NCBI RefSeq assembly: GCF_014202995.1
Contig: NZ_JACHIA010000004.1
Location: 124,001 to 188,000, forward strand
Direction: 5' to 3'
Length of the DNA stretch: 64,000 bases
Origin: Longimicrobium terrae
GTDB lineage: Bacteria > Gemmatimonadota > Gemmatimonadetes > Longimicrobiales > Longimicrobiaceae
Shown here: positions 1 through 8,983 of the stretch, piece by piece
Position numbering within the stretch: the first letter of the stretch is position 1
Layout of the letters: each line of letters opens with the position of its first letter
Translations under genes and position numbers: made by a program
Notes under the pieces: model-generated
Told to the model about the DNA's origin: nothing
The model's database searches: none
What the model saw: the letters and a program-made list of their open reading frames with translations, nothing else

Positions 1-1
1 G

Positions 2-271
2 GAGCGGGCCCAGGCGTGGCGGTCTGTGGCAGTCGCGTACTCGAACCAAGATGGCGGAGCAGTGCGCAGCGAAGAGATTGCCGAGCGGGTGGACACGCTG
101 GCTCTCCCCTTCGCGGATGACCGGGAGTTCGAGTTGGAGCGGGCCCAGGCGTGGCGGTTTGTGGCATTCGCGTACGGCAATCAGGAGGGCGGGGCAGCGC
201 GCAGCGAAGAGGCTGCCGAGCGGGTGGACACGCTGGCTCTCCCCTTCGCGGGTGACCGGGAGTTCGAGTTG
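2..271 (+). repeat. Two 135-nt tandem coding repeats
   Basis: Positions 2-136 and 137-271 are direct repeats of exactly 45 codons with only a few substitutions; a third, diverged unit begins at 272. Near identity at DNA level implies recent expansion or ongoing homogenisation, so copy number may vary between strains. More units may lie upstream of the window. Confidence 0.85.
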
Positions 272-637
272 GAGCGCGCCCGGGCGTTGAACTGGGCAAT
301 AACCGGGCTGCTGAGCACGGGTTCGGCAGAATGCCGCGATTTCGACAGGGCTGAAAGTTTGTTGGGTGGACTCGAGGCACTCACCGCGCCTTTTGCCGGA
401 AATCCGGAGTTCGAACTGGTGTTGGCGTCGACATGGCGTCATCTCGCGTGCGCCTTGTTCGGGGGCGATCCGGAACGGGCAGCGCAGTTCGCGCAACAGG
501 TTGCCGACATTGCGGGCCAGTTTCCCGATATCCCGGAGTTTGCAGGGCAGGTGCTCGCATTGCGGATCTGCTTCGGAGAAGTCCCGGATGAAGTACGAGA
601 CGATGAGGGCTGGACTGCGGGTCTGCTGAGGGAGTGA
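2..637 (+). CDS. TPR-like repeat protein, 5' end outside window
   Basis: The reading frame is open from the first bases of the window, so the real start lies upstream and about 211 residues are visible. The N-terminal part consists of near-identical 45-residue units (ERAQAW...GNQEGG...SEEAAERVDTLALPFA..REFEL), followed by more diverged units sharing PFAGNPEFEL. Length, Ala/Leu/Arg content and helix-favouring sequence suggest an alpha-solenoid of TPR or SEL1 type, a protein-interaction scaffold. No catalytic motif is visible. It ends 186 nt before the convergent end of parB and may not belong to the same element. Family assignment is inference; the repeat structure is directly seen. Confidence 0.6.
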   Translation, partial: ERAQAWRSVAVAYSNQDGGAVRSEEIAERVDTLALPFADDREFELERAQAWRFVAFAYGNQEGGAARSEEAAERVDTLALPFAGDREFELERARALNWAITGLLSTGSAECRDFDRAESLLGGLEALTAPFAGNPEFELVLASTWRHLACALFGGDPERAAQFAQQVADIAGQFPDIPEFAGQVLALRICFGEVPDEVRDDEGWTAGLLRE

Positions 638-823
638 ACCGGTGCGCGGTGGAAGGCAGCCGCAGCGGGACCACAAGAACTCCGACCTGTGGGACACAAG
701 CGTCGTCGAACGGAGCCTCTCGCCGACTCCATCATCTAGATCTGGAGGGGTGGTGGGGTCCATCGCTCCGCGGTCTACACCGTGCTAATTGCGATCGCCT
801 TGCAATCCTCGGGCGCTGCCTCA

Positions 824-1993
824 TCATCCACCATGGGTGCCTGACATCCCCGGCAAGCGTCCGCGTTGTGGTGTGTTGCTTGTCAACGGCCGCTTGGGGT
901 CGACAGCTGCATCGGCTCCAAGTGCGGCTTTGAGGCGCTCCAGCGCAGTGAGGACCGCCCCGTCCAGAAGCTCGGGAAGGTAGATGATGCGACCGCCGTC
1001 GCCCTCCAGCACGAGTGCCGTTGGACTACCAGCCTCGGCGACCCGTGCGGCCAGCGCCGCGAGTGGTAGAATCATCCGGAGCGCGGCCGCATGGGCCTGC
1101 TTCGTCGTCATTTCTCTTGCCGGCCCGGGCGTCTCGATGCGTACCGCACGTTCCCGGAAGTAGTCTTCCCACTTCGGTGTCGGCTTTGCACGATCCGCCG
1201 CCGTTGGTTCGGGCGCGCGTGATCCCGCCTCCTGCGGATCCAGCTTCCGGTGCCGCGCTCTTTCCGCGCGGATCTGCCGCTTGCGCAGCACGTCGCGGAT
1301 ATGCGTGAAGCGGTGTGCTTCCGGTCTTCTCGCCGCACGGATCAGGGTCGGGAGCGACAGGGCGGCCATGTCCTCCTCGGTGACGCCGGCCCGCGCCACC
1401 AGGGGGGGGGCAAACGCTTCTCCGATGGTCAGGTACCGGCTGACGGTGGACTTGTCGACCCCGCCGCGTACCTCGCCGATTTCGGAGAGCGTCGGGATGC
1501 CGCCCCGCGCCCGCGCGATGTGGGCGCGGAGATCCACGAAGCCCAGCGCACGCTCCCACGCGGAGATGTCCGTACGGTCGTCGTTCTCGACCTGCCCCAG
1601 CAGGTGCGCGGTCAGGTCGTCGACCACCCGCACCACCGCCGTCACATGGGACCATCCCAGGCTCTCCACGCTCCGGAGCCTGCGCTCCCCCGCGATCAGC
1701 TCGAAGCGGCCCCCCGGCCGGGGGCGGAGAACCACGGGCTGCAGGAGCCCGTTGGCACGTACGGACTCCCGGAGCGCCGCCGTGGCCGCTTCGGGAAACA
1801 CCCGCCGGGCCTGGAAGGGAGACCGGTCGATGTGACCGCAGGGCACCTTCTCCACGGGCTCGCCGTCCAGCGGCGGGCCAGCGAGCGCGCGAAGGTCGGC
1901 GCCGAGGACCGCGGCCGCGTCTCCGCCGCCCTCCCGCGCCAGCCAGTCGAGGCCCTTGGCCCCGCCGCGCCGGGCGGACTGCCCGCCGCTCAC
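824..1993 (-). CDS. parB: ParB-family partition protein
   Basis: A 389-aa ParB/Spo0J-like protein that would bind parS-like centromere sites and work with the upstream ParA. The N-terminal ParB nuclease-like fold is recognisable: FQARR, then LRESVRANGLLQPVVLRP, GERRLRSVESLGW, then a stretch with GQVENDDR and WERA. A helix-turn-helix follows (GVDKSTVSRYL). The C-terminal third is variable and Arg-rich. The GTG start at 1993 overlaps the parA stop (GTGA), giving translational coupling. It is longer than average ParB. It may be the ParB partner of the distant PRTRC cassette, but I cannot distinguish that from an ordinary partition ParB. Confidence 0.85.
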   Translation of the reverse strand: MSGGQSARRGGAKGLDWLAREGGGDAAAVLGADLRALAGPPLDGEPVEKVPCGHIDRSPFQARRVFPEAATAALRESVRANGLLQPVVLRPRPGGRFELIAGERRLRSVESLGWSHVTAVVRVVDDLTAHLLGQVENDDRTDISAWERALGFVDLRAHIARARGGIPTLSEIGEVRGGVDKSTVSRYLTIGEAFAPPLVARAGVTEEDMAALSLPTLIRAARRPEAHRFTHIRDVLRKRQIRAERARHRKLDPQEAGSRAPEPTAADRAKPTPKWEDYFRERAVRIETPGPAREMTTKQAHAAALRMILPLAALAARVAEAGSPTALVLEGDGGRIIYLPELLDGAVLTALERLKAALGADAAVDPKRPLTSNTPQRGRLPGMSGTHGG

Positions 1994-2754
1994 CGGCCGC
2001 TCCCGGCGACGGCCGCGGTGTCCACGCCGTGCGGCATGCGACGGAGGCCGGCGATCACCGGGAGCAGGTGCCGTGCGACCTCGTGGTACGCGTCCGCGGC
2101 GCGGCTCTGGACGCCGAGTGTCACGGGACGCCGCTCCTTGTGCGATTCGGGGACGCGCGCGTCCTCCGGGATGCCCACGGGCAGCCGGATGCCGGGGTGG
2201 CGCCGGTCGAGATATTCCGTGATCTCGCGCGTGATGCCGCGGCGGGCCACCACACGGGTCAGCAGCACGCGGGTGGGGAGCGGAGGGTCGATGGCGCGGA
2301 GCAGGTCCATGGTCTCGATCAGCCCCTCCAGGCCGAGCGGGGTGGTGTCGACGGGGACCAGCAGCAGGTCGGCCGTGCCGGCGGCCGCCACGATGTGGAG
2401 CAGCCCGCCGGGCGGCGTGTCGATCACCCCCAGGTCGGTGCCCCCGCGTCCCGCCCAGTCCGGGCGCCGGAAGAAGCGCTCGATCTCGGGCAAAGCCGCG
2501 AGCCCGAGTGCCCTCCCGCCCCGGAACAGCTCGACGCGCCCCGCGATCCGGGGAATCTCGAGCGCGACCGGCGCCGCCGCCCAGGGATCCCGGATCACGG
2601 CGTGCCGAAGCTGGCGCGTGAGCGTCCCCTGCGGGTCGCCGTCCCAGACCGCGATCCGCCGCTCGTGCGCCGCGGCCCACGCCGCCGCGAGCGCCAGCGC
2701 CGTGGTCGTCTTCGCGGTGCCGCCCTTGGTCGAGGCGACCATCACGGTTTTCAC
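1990..2754 (-). CDS. parA: ParA-family partition ATPase
   Basis: A 254-aa ParA/MinD-type ATPase for segregation of the element. The deviant Walker A KGGTAKTT lies at residues 10-17. The A' region reads VWDGDPQGTL and the Walker B region LGVIDTPPGG; a VPVDTTPLGLEGL segment follows, as in this family. It lacks an N-terminal DNA-binding domain, so it is of the short type. The GTG start at 2754 overlaps the stop of the upstream 554-aa gene and its own stop overlaps the parB start, so three genes are translationally linked at the end of a minus-strand operon beginning near 8776. Confidence 0.93.
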   Translation of the reverse strand: MKTVMVASTKGGTAKTTTALALAAAWAAAHERRIAVWDGDPQGTLTRQLRHAVIRDPWAAAPVALEIPRIAGRVELFRGGRALGLAALPEIERFFRRPDWAGRGGTDLGVIDTPPGGLLHIVAAAGTADLLLVPVDTTPLGLEGLIETMDLLRAIDPPLPTRVLLTRVVARRGITREITEYLDRRHPGIRLPVGIPEDARVPESHKERRPVTLGVQSRAADAYHEVARHLLPVIAGLRRMPHGVDTAAVAGSGR

Positions 2755-4415
2755 GGCGCCTGCTCCGTCTTGGCCGCGAGCCACGCCTGCTCGGTCTCCA
2801 CCGCGACGGCCCGCCGTGCGGGCGAGGACTGCTCCGCGGGCGGACCCTCGCTCCACACCTGTGGGGGACTCCACTCGGGCGTTCGGAGCAGTCCGTCCCC
2901 CCGCACGGGAAACGGCGCCAGGCCGACAAGCATGGGCGCCCGCTCCTCGAGCTGCCACCGGGCGGCCGCCACGACCGTCGCGTGCGGATCCGGGAGCCAG
3001 TGCCCGGTCAGGCGCAGCAACCCATCCATCCCGATCATTCCACGCGGCGGAGGGCCGGCCCGAGCGACGCCGACGAGCGTGTGGACCGTGGCGCCCGCCG
3101 CCCACTCCCAGAGTTCCCGGCTGGCATCGGCCGGCTGCTCGCTGCGGCCGCGCGGAAGCCGGAGCGTCGTGGCCTGCCGAGCGTACTCCGCCTCCATCTC
3201 CGCTTCTTCCCGCAGGGCGCCGCGGTGCTCCCGGAGTGCCGCCACCTGCGGCGCGAGTGCGGCCCGGGCGCGGGCACGAACCAGTTTGGACGTGACGCCC
3301 ATGCGCGCGGCCCGGTCGGCAAGCTCGGGACCCTGCACGAGTGCCTGGTCCAGTGCGTGGAGCGTCGCCCGGAGCGCGGCCGGGTCGCCCGTGACGCGGG
3401 GCTCGCCCTGTGGCGCCCCCTCCAGGGCCGCCCCGAGGAAGAGCGCGAGCTCGGGGACGGTGTCCCCCGCGGGGGGGCCGGCATCCGACGCGTGACGACG
3501 GATGCACCGGGCAAGCAGGGCGGCGGCGGTCCACGGGGATCGATCGCCCTCCGGAGATCCCATGCGGGCGATGAGCTCGAGGGTTTCCGGCCGCGGAAGC
3601 GCCGGCTGTTGGTGCGCGGCGTCCCGCCACGCCGTCCACCCCGGACTTCCACGGGGTGCGATGCGTGCCGCCAGCGCGGCCAGGGTGGGCCAGCACGCGT
3701 CCGCCGGGGCGCCGGCCAGAGCCGCTGCCGCGCGCTCGAGCTGGTAGGCGGCCGATCCGGGCGGCTCGGCGGGGCCTGGGAGCGCGGCCGCGCCCCAGAG
3801 GCGGGTGCTCGGAGCCGCCACCTCGGCCGCCGCCGCCCGGCGGTCCTCCGCATCCCACCGCATTGCCGAGGTGACCAGGTCCAGGGCGTGCGCCGCGCGG
3901 GCCGCGGGGCTCATCCATCGGCTACGCCGGCGCTCCCGCGCGAGCGGCGCCTGGTACTCCGCGCGTGCCGCGGCTTCCCACCCGCCCGACGCGCGGCCGA
4001 TCCAGTCGTGCTCCCGGAGCCACGCGCGTAGATGGTCGCCGTCCAGCGTGCCTCCGGCGGTCCGCATGGGCAGGAGAAACGTGTCGCAGAAGGCCCACTG
4101 AAGGCGCCAGGCCGCCTTGGGGTGCACGAGCGCGGCGAGCAGGTTGAGGGCGGTTTCGAGCGGCGCGCTGCCGCGCCACCCCCAGTCCCACCCCTCGCCC
4201 ACGTCTCCATGCTGGTGGATTCGCCTCGGGAGGGGGAGGTCTCCGTCCAGAGTCTCGAGAGTCACCTTCCGGGTGGTTGGGGCGACGTCTTCCCGCCGCT
4301 CGAGATGCACGGCGCGGAGTAGGGGCGCGGTCACGGGAGCGGGCTCGGCGGCGCCGGCGTCCAGACCCGGAATCCAGACGTACTCCGCGGGGCCCAGCAG
4401 GGGCATGGTCTGCAT
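2751..4415 (-). CDS. Unknown 554-aa protein upstream of parA, DUF6166-like N-terminus
   Basis: Not recognised over its full length. Residues of about 55-100 (HQHGDVGEGWDWGWRGSAP, then LETALNLLAALV) resemble the short DUF6166 motif in which a Trp/Gly-rich turn is followed by a helix and a phosphate-binding-like loop; this is pattern matching by eye. The remainder is Ala/Arg-rich, mostly helical, with no obvious catalytic motif, signal peptide or membrane segment. It starts 18 nt after the preceding gene and its TGA overlaps the parA GTG, so it is cotranscribed with the partition genes. A role in element maintenance is possible but unproven. Confidence 0.6.
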   Translation of the reverse strand: MQTMPLLGPAEYVWIPGLDAGAAEPAPVTAPLLRAVHLERREDVAPTTRKVTLETLDGDLPLPRRIHQHGDVGEGWDWGWRGSAPLETALNLLAALVHPKAAWRLQWAFCDTFLLPMRTAGGTLDGDHLRAWLREHDWIGRASGGWEAAARAEYQAPLARERRRSRWMSPAARAAHALDLVTSAMRWDAEDRRAAAAEVAAPSTRLWGAAALPGPAEPPGSAAYQLERAAAALAGAPADACWPTLAALAARIAPRGSPGWTAWRDAAHQQPALPRPETLELIARMGSPEGDRSPWTAAALLARCIRRHASDAGPPAGDTVPELALFLGAALEGAPQGEPRVTGDPAALRATLHALDQALVQGPELADRAARMGVTSKLVRARARAALAPQVAALREHRGALREEAEMEAEYARQATTLRLPRGRSEQPADASRELWEWAAGATVHTLVGVARAGPPPRGMIGMDGLLRLTGHWLPDPHATVVAAARWQLEERAPMLVGLAPFPVRGDGLLRTPEWSPPQVWSEGPPAEQSSPARRAVAVETEQAWLAAKTEQAP

Positions 4416-4433
4416 CGGTGGGCTTCGCCTCCG

Positions 4434-5294
4434 TCAGGGATCAGAGTTTCCGGCGGGCGCCATGGCCCGCCGGTCGGCTTCGGGGTCGTCCTCCAGCACC
4501 AGCGCCACGCGTAGCGCCGCGAACGGCGCCACCTGCTCCATCGCTCCGTACGCGGGCGCGACCCAGAGATCGTCCACGATGCCGAAGGCCAGCACCGCGT
4601 GGGCGGCGTCCTCGGCCATCTGGACCACCTCGCGCGCTTCCCCCGCGCTCCACGGCGCCTCGGCCAAGACCCTGAGCAGGTGCTGGTGCAGCAGGTTCCT
4701 GAGGGGACGCGCCTCGTGGTCGGGGATCCACGTCCGGAGCGCCCGCCTGCAGGCGGCGCCGCCCTCCCGCGCCGCGCGGGAGGTGCCCGCGCGCGCATGG
4801 GCGGCGCCCGCGTCCGCGAGCCGGACGAAGGGCGTGGCCACCATGCGCGAGAGCAGCTGGTCTAGGAGCAGCTCGTTGCGCGCCTCGACCAGCACCAGTT
4901 CCCCGAGCCACGCCTCGCCGGGCGGGCCGCCGAGCGGGGTTCCCATGCCGGCCAGCCAGTGGTCGCGCACCGCGTGCAGCAGCCGGCCGGGGTCCGCGGG
5001 GTCTGCGGGGCGGGCGCTTGGGGTCACGGGTCCCAGCACGTCGGCGAGCCGGCTGAGCGCGGCCGTGATCCGCGCGAGGTCCTCCCCGCTCGCCTCCTCT
5101 GCCCGCCAATACGCCGCGAGCGCGTCCAGCTGAAGCGTGAGCGTGTGGCGCGCGGGGTCGTGGACCCGGCATTCGGGCCTTCCGCAGGTGCACTCGAGCC
5201 GCGCCCAGACCCGCTGCGCCGCGCCCGCGGTGTGGAGTGCCTGGTGCGTGTCGCCGAGCAGGGTTTCCAGCTCTTCGGGTCGGAGTCGGTTCAT
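4434..5294 (-). CDS. Unknown 286-aa protein in the par operon
   Basis: Begins MNRLRPEELETLLGDTH and overlaps the upstream 1161-aa gene by ATGA, which decides the start. Residues of about 30-42 contain CTCGRPECRVHD, a possible metal-binding Cys/His cluster. The rest is helical and rich in Ala, Leu and Arg. No family is recognised. Synteny (between a very large protein and parAB, with overlaps) suggests a component of the same maintenance operon. Confidence 0.6.
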   Translation of the reverse strand: MNRLRPEELETLLGDTHQALHTAGAAQRVWARLECTCGRPECRVHDPARHTLTLQLDALAAYWRAEEASGEDLARITAALSRLADVLGPVTPSARPADPADPGRLLHAVRDHWLAGMGTPLGGPPGEAWLGELVLVEARNELLLDQLLSRMVATPFVRLADAGAAHARAGTSRAAREGGAACRRALRTWIPDHEARPLRNLLHQHLLRVLAEAPWSAGEAREVVQMAEDAAHAVLAFGIVDDLWVAPAYGAMEQVAPFAALRVALVLEDDPEADRRAMAPAGNSDP

Positions 5295-8200
5295 CGGGAC
5301 AGGGCGGGCTGGGGAAGGGAGCGGCCGGCCGCCCGGGAGGCCGGCCTCGTGTCCAGCTCCGGGAGCGCGGCGCGGGCGCGCCGGGCGGATTCGGGGTGCA
5401 GTGCATTGATCTGGCGCTCGATCTGGGCGAGCGTCGGCGCCGACGCCATTTCGCGCCACGAGCGCACGAGGTCCTGGTGCTCGCGCGCGAGCTCGGCCAG
5501 GCGCGCCTGAGCCGCTTCGCCGACCTTCGTGAGCGGGGTGTCCGCGGGGAGCGCGAGCTGTGTGGCCGCCCAGGTCCGCGTCTCCTCGCCGCGGCTCCGG
5601 GCGGCCGCCCAGGTTTCCAGCGCGACCGCCGCGATCCGCGCCTGGCGCTCCGCCTGGCCGGCGTCCGGCTGGCCCAGCAGGCCGCGGAGCCCCTGGGCGC
5701 GGACGGTCTTGAGCGCGGGCTCCAGCCGCTCCGCCGTGCCCGCGGCGTTGACGCCCGGAATGCGGGGCACGCCCCCGGTCCGCGGATGGGCGGCCGAAAG
5801 CGCGAGCGGGTTGGCGCGGAGCGCCGCGGCCATCTCGCGGACCTCGGCGGCGTCCATCTCCCACACGCGCGCCAGTAGGCGCTCGGGGTTGCTGAACTGC
5901 GCCGACAGCGTCCGCTTCGTCTCCGACCACGCGAGGAACGCCGCTTCGCGGGCCTCGCGGGTGGCGGCCAGGATCGTCTCCGCGCGGTCGATCTGGCGCA
6001 TCGCGTCCTGGTAGGCGGGATCCAGCCGTTCGAACGCCCGGAGCGCGGCCACCTGCTCCTGGATGACCGCGACGTCCGGGTTTTCCGGTGCCCCCGGCAC
6101 GGCGGCCGGGGTTGCAGGGTCAGCCGTGGCCGGACTCGTGGCCGGTTCCTCGGTCGCGGGGGCCTCGTCGGGACCCGCGGGGCTCCAGCGGGCGCGGGCC
6201 TGGTCGAAAAGATCGAGGTACGGCGCGGCGGCCCGCTCCGCGCGGGCGACCAGCTCCAGGTCCTCGGTCGAGAAGACCAGCCGGGCGCCGCCACGGGTGC
6301 GGAGCGCGAGCGCATCCCGGAGCCGGGCGGGGTCGCTTTCCGGCTGCGCCTTCCAGGCGCCGGCCTCCCGCATGAGCTGGTCGAAAGCCGCCGGGTCCTC
6401 CACGCCGCCGGCCAGCCGGTGCACCTCCCAGAGGCGGTCCACCTCGCCCTGCGTGAACCCCGCCTGGCGCGCCGCCGCCTCGATCAGGCGCTCGCGCACG
6501 TCGTCGCCGAAGGGTTGCCCCCCGGCCGGCCCGCGTGCGGCCGCCTCCGCCCCGTATTGCTGCAGTGCCGACAGGATGCGGTCCGGGGCGCTCATGCCGC
6601 CCTCCCGGACCTCGGCCGCGATCATCCGGTCGCGCTCCGCCAGCTGCCAGGGAAGGGTGCCGTCCGGCTTCGATGGGCGGTGGTCCCGGATCTCGCCCCG
6701 GGGGTTCAGGTCGCCGACTTCGCGGCTGAACGCAGCCGCGGTTCCGCCCTGGGGCTTGAGCCAGCGATCCAGTCCACGCGCGTGCGCCTCGCCGCGGCGC
6801 TCGCCGGGGAGCACGGCCTCGTCGATGCCGCTGTGGAAGGCCGTCCGGTCCTGGCGCGCGGTCTCCGCCAGCCGCCCCTGCGCGACCGCCCCCTGGAGGC
6901 GTCGGTCGGCCAGGGCCGGCGCCAAGCCGTCCAGCACGGCTTCGGCGGCGCGCGCGGTGCCCGGGCGCTCCGCGGTGCGCGCGAGATCCTGGAGGCGGCC
7001 GACCAGCGACGGCACGTCCAGGTCGGCGAGCACGCGCTCGATCTGCCTCGCGCGGATGGTGGGCTGCAGTTCGGGGGCGACGTCCTTCGGGAACACGAGG
7101 CCGCGCGCCTCGCGGAGCCGCCGGTGGTGGAGGAGCGCGTCGGGGCCGCGGAGCCGCTGCTCGAGCTGCTCCCGGGCGGCGGCCCGCAGATCGGCGCGGG
7201 GGATCCCCCGCGTGGCCTCCCACGCCTCGCGGATGGCGCCTCCCTGGCCCAGATGCAGCCGGACGTCCGCCTCCGTCTCCAGCACGCGCCGGAGCGCGGG
7301 GTCGTCCACGCCGACGACCGCGCGCAGGCGGCGCTGGGCCTCCGCGAGGCGGGCGGTCTCGAGTTCGAGCCGCCGCTCGGCGGAAAGCTCGGGCGGGCGC
7401 TCGGGGGAATCCGCCATCCCGGAGAACTTGAGGTCCCACCAGTCCGCCTCCCGGTCGCCGGGAAGGTCCCACTGGCGGCTCTCGAGGGCCTCCTCGCGCG
7501 CCGCCTCCCTCTCCAGAAGTTCTTCCGTGCGGCGGTTGCCCACCTCGGCCGGGCTCGGCACCACGACCCACGGCGAGGGCGCGTCCAGGCGCTCCTCCAC
7601 GGGATCGACCAGCGTGCGGCGTGCACGGTCCCGTGCGCTCCACTCCGCGGCGCGCTCCTCCCATCCGACCTTGCCCGGCCGGAAATGCACCTGGGTCGCC
7701 TCGATCAACCGGGACTCGCGCTGCCGGAGCTTGAGCTCCGGGACGGACATGGGCGCGCCGGAGAGCCAGCAGGGCGTGCACAGCTCGCCGTCCCGCGGGT
7801 GGAAGCGCTCCGGGTTGCCGTCCGCGTCCAGGCGGAGGGTGCCGTCCGGGTTCAGACGCGCCTGCCCGTCCTCGCGCCCCCGCGTCGTGCCGCAGCGCAG
7901 GCAGTCGATCGAGCGGATGTCCGGATACACGCCGCCCCACTGCATCCGCGGCTCGGCCTTCGGGAGCAGGGCGTGGTCCCGCCACGCGCGCGCGGCCAAG
8001 TCCGCCCGCCGGATCCCGGCCAGCCGCCGGTCGACCTCGCCAAGCACCTGGGACGCGGTGGCCGGCGCGGCCCCGGGCCCACCCCCGGTGGACGGCGTAC
8101 CCGCCATCTCCAGCACGACCGCCGCGCGGTCGGTGACGCGCTGGAGGCCGGCGCTTTCGCTCCAGGCCGCGCCCGCGAGCCGCCGGACGGCCTCGGCCTC

Positions 8201-8776
8201 CTGCGTGAGCGCCGGCCGGCCGAGCGCGGCGGCGGCGGCGGCCGACCCCTGTTCCGCGGTGGCTACGTCCGATGTCGTGACGGCTCTCACCACCCGCGTC
8301 GCCGCGCTCGGCCGGATGAGGCGGACGCGCGTTTCCAGCGCGTCCTGCGCCTGCTCGGCTTCCGCCACTTTCGCGCGGACCACCTCGGCGATCCGGTGGA
8401 GCACGGTGGGGTGTACGGCCGGCGGCATCTCGCGGAGTACGGATTCCTTGGCGTCCCCGGCGCCGCCCCCTGTCGTGGCGACGGCAGGATCCAGGGCGGT
8501 CAGGCGCGCCTCGATCCGCGCCGCGGCGCGGATCGCCTCCGGGCGGGGGGGTGGCTCGGGGGCCGGCGCGGGGTGCCTCGCGAGGAGCCGCTTCCGGGGC
8601 TTGCTCGCGGCCCGCACCTGGTCCCGCAGCTCCTGCAGGGCGAGGGCGGACGAGGGCGCGAGCACCCGCGCGCTCTCAGGCCATGCGCGGGGCGGCGCGT
8701 CCGCGGGGGACGGCGCGGGGCTCTGGAAGGGAGGGTGGTGGTCGGGAGGCGGCGGGGTATCGGAGATCGGGGGCAT
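5291..8776 (-). CDS. Very large unknown helical protein with zinc-ribbon-like cluster
   Basis: An 1161-aa protein; the ATG at 8776 (MPPISDTPPP) is preferred over an upstream in-frame extension whose composition looks non-coding. The N-terminus is Pro-rich and disordered. A Cys cluster CLRCG ... CTPCW, about 50 residues apart, sits near residue 300 and could bind zinc. Most of the remainder is Arg/Ala/Glu-rich with long predicted helices and possible coiled coils (ERRLELETARLAEAQRRLRA). There is no ATPase, relaxase or nuclease motif I can identify. It is the first gene of the parAB-terminated operon. It could be a structural or conjugation-related protein of the element; function unknown. Confidence 0.6.
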   Translation of the reverse strand: MPPISDTPPPPDHHPPFQSPAPSPADAPPRAWPESARVLAPSSALALQELRDQVRAASKPRKRLLARHPAPAPEPPPRPEAIRAAARIEARLTALDPAVATTGGGAGDAKESVLREMPPAVHPTVLHRIAEVVRAKVAEAEQAQDALETRVRLIRPSAATRVVRAVTTSDVATAEQGSAAAAAALGRPALTQEAEAVRRLAGAAWSESAGLQRVTDRAAVVLEMAGTPSTGGGPGAAPATASQVLGEVDRRLAGIRRADLAARAWRDHALLPKAEPRMQWGGVYPDIRSIDCLRCGTTRGREDGQARLNPDGTLRLDADGNPERFHPRDGELCTPCWLSGAPMSVPELKLRQRESRLIEATQVHFRPGKVGWEERAAEWSARDRARRTLVDPVEERLDAPSPWVVVPSPAEVGNRRTEELLEREAAREEALESRQWDLPGDREADWWDLKFSGMADSPERPPELSAERRLELETARLAEAQRRLRAVVGVDDPALRRVLETEADVRLHLGQGGAIREAWEATRGIPRADLRAAAREQLEQRLRGPDALLHHRRLREARGLVFPKDVAPELQPTIRARQIERVLADLDVPSLVGRLQDLARTAERPGTARAAEAVLDGLAPALADRRLQGAVAQGRLAETARQDRTAFHSGIDEAVLPGERRGEAHARGLDRWLKPQGGTAAAFSREVGDLNPRGEIRDHRPSKPDGTLPWQLAERDRMIAAEVREGGMSAPDRILSALQQYGAEAAARGPAGGQPFGDDVRERLIEAAARQAGFTQGEVDRLWEVHRLAGGVEDPAAFDQLMREAGAWKAQPESDPARLRDALALRTRGGARLVFSTEDLELVARAERAAAPYLDLFDQARARWSPAGPDEAPATEEPATSPATADPATPAAVPGAPENPDVAVIQEQVAALRAFERLDPAYQDAMRQIDRAETILAATREAREAAFLAWSETKRTLSAQFSNPERLLARVWEMDAAEVREMAAALRANPLALSAAHPRTGGVPRIPGVNAAGTAERLEPALKTVRAQGLRGLLGQPDAGQAERQARIAAVALETWAAARSRGEETRTWAATQLALPADTPLTKVGEAAQARLAELAREHQDLVRSWREMASAPTLAQIERQINALHPESARRARAALPELDTRPASRAAGRSLPQPALSR

Positions 8777-8983
8777 GCTGCATCCGGGGCGCGGCGGTCG
8801 GGCATCCCCCGAACGGACGGGGGTCCTTCGCTGCCCTGTTCTACCCCGTGCGGGACCAGCGGGGACGCCGCCGCGACCTGGCGCGGGGGCTGGCGGAGGG
8901 CATCGGAGTGCGCCAGACTTCCCCTTCGCGGGCGCACGGGATGGGCGCGGCCCGCGGGTCCGCCGCACCCAGCCGAGCCGAAG
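8777..8983. promoter_or_regulatory. Divergent intergenic region, likely promoters
   Basis: About 207 nt separate the minus-strand par operon (start 8776) from a plus-strand winged-helix-like gene (start 8984). Divergent arrangement next to a putative DNA-binding protein suggests promoters for both directions and a possible autoregulatory operator here. I do not see a convincing -10/-35 pair or a clean inverted operator by eye. Confidence 0.4.
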
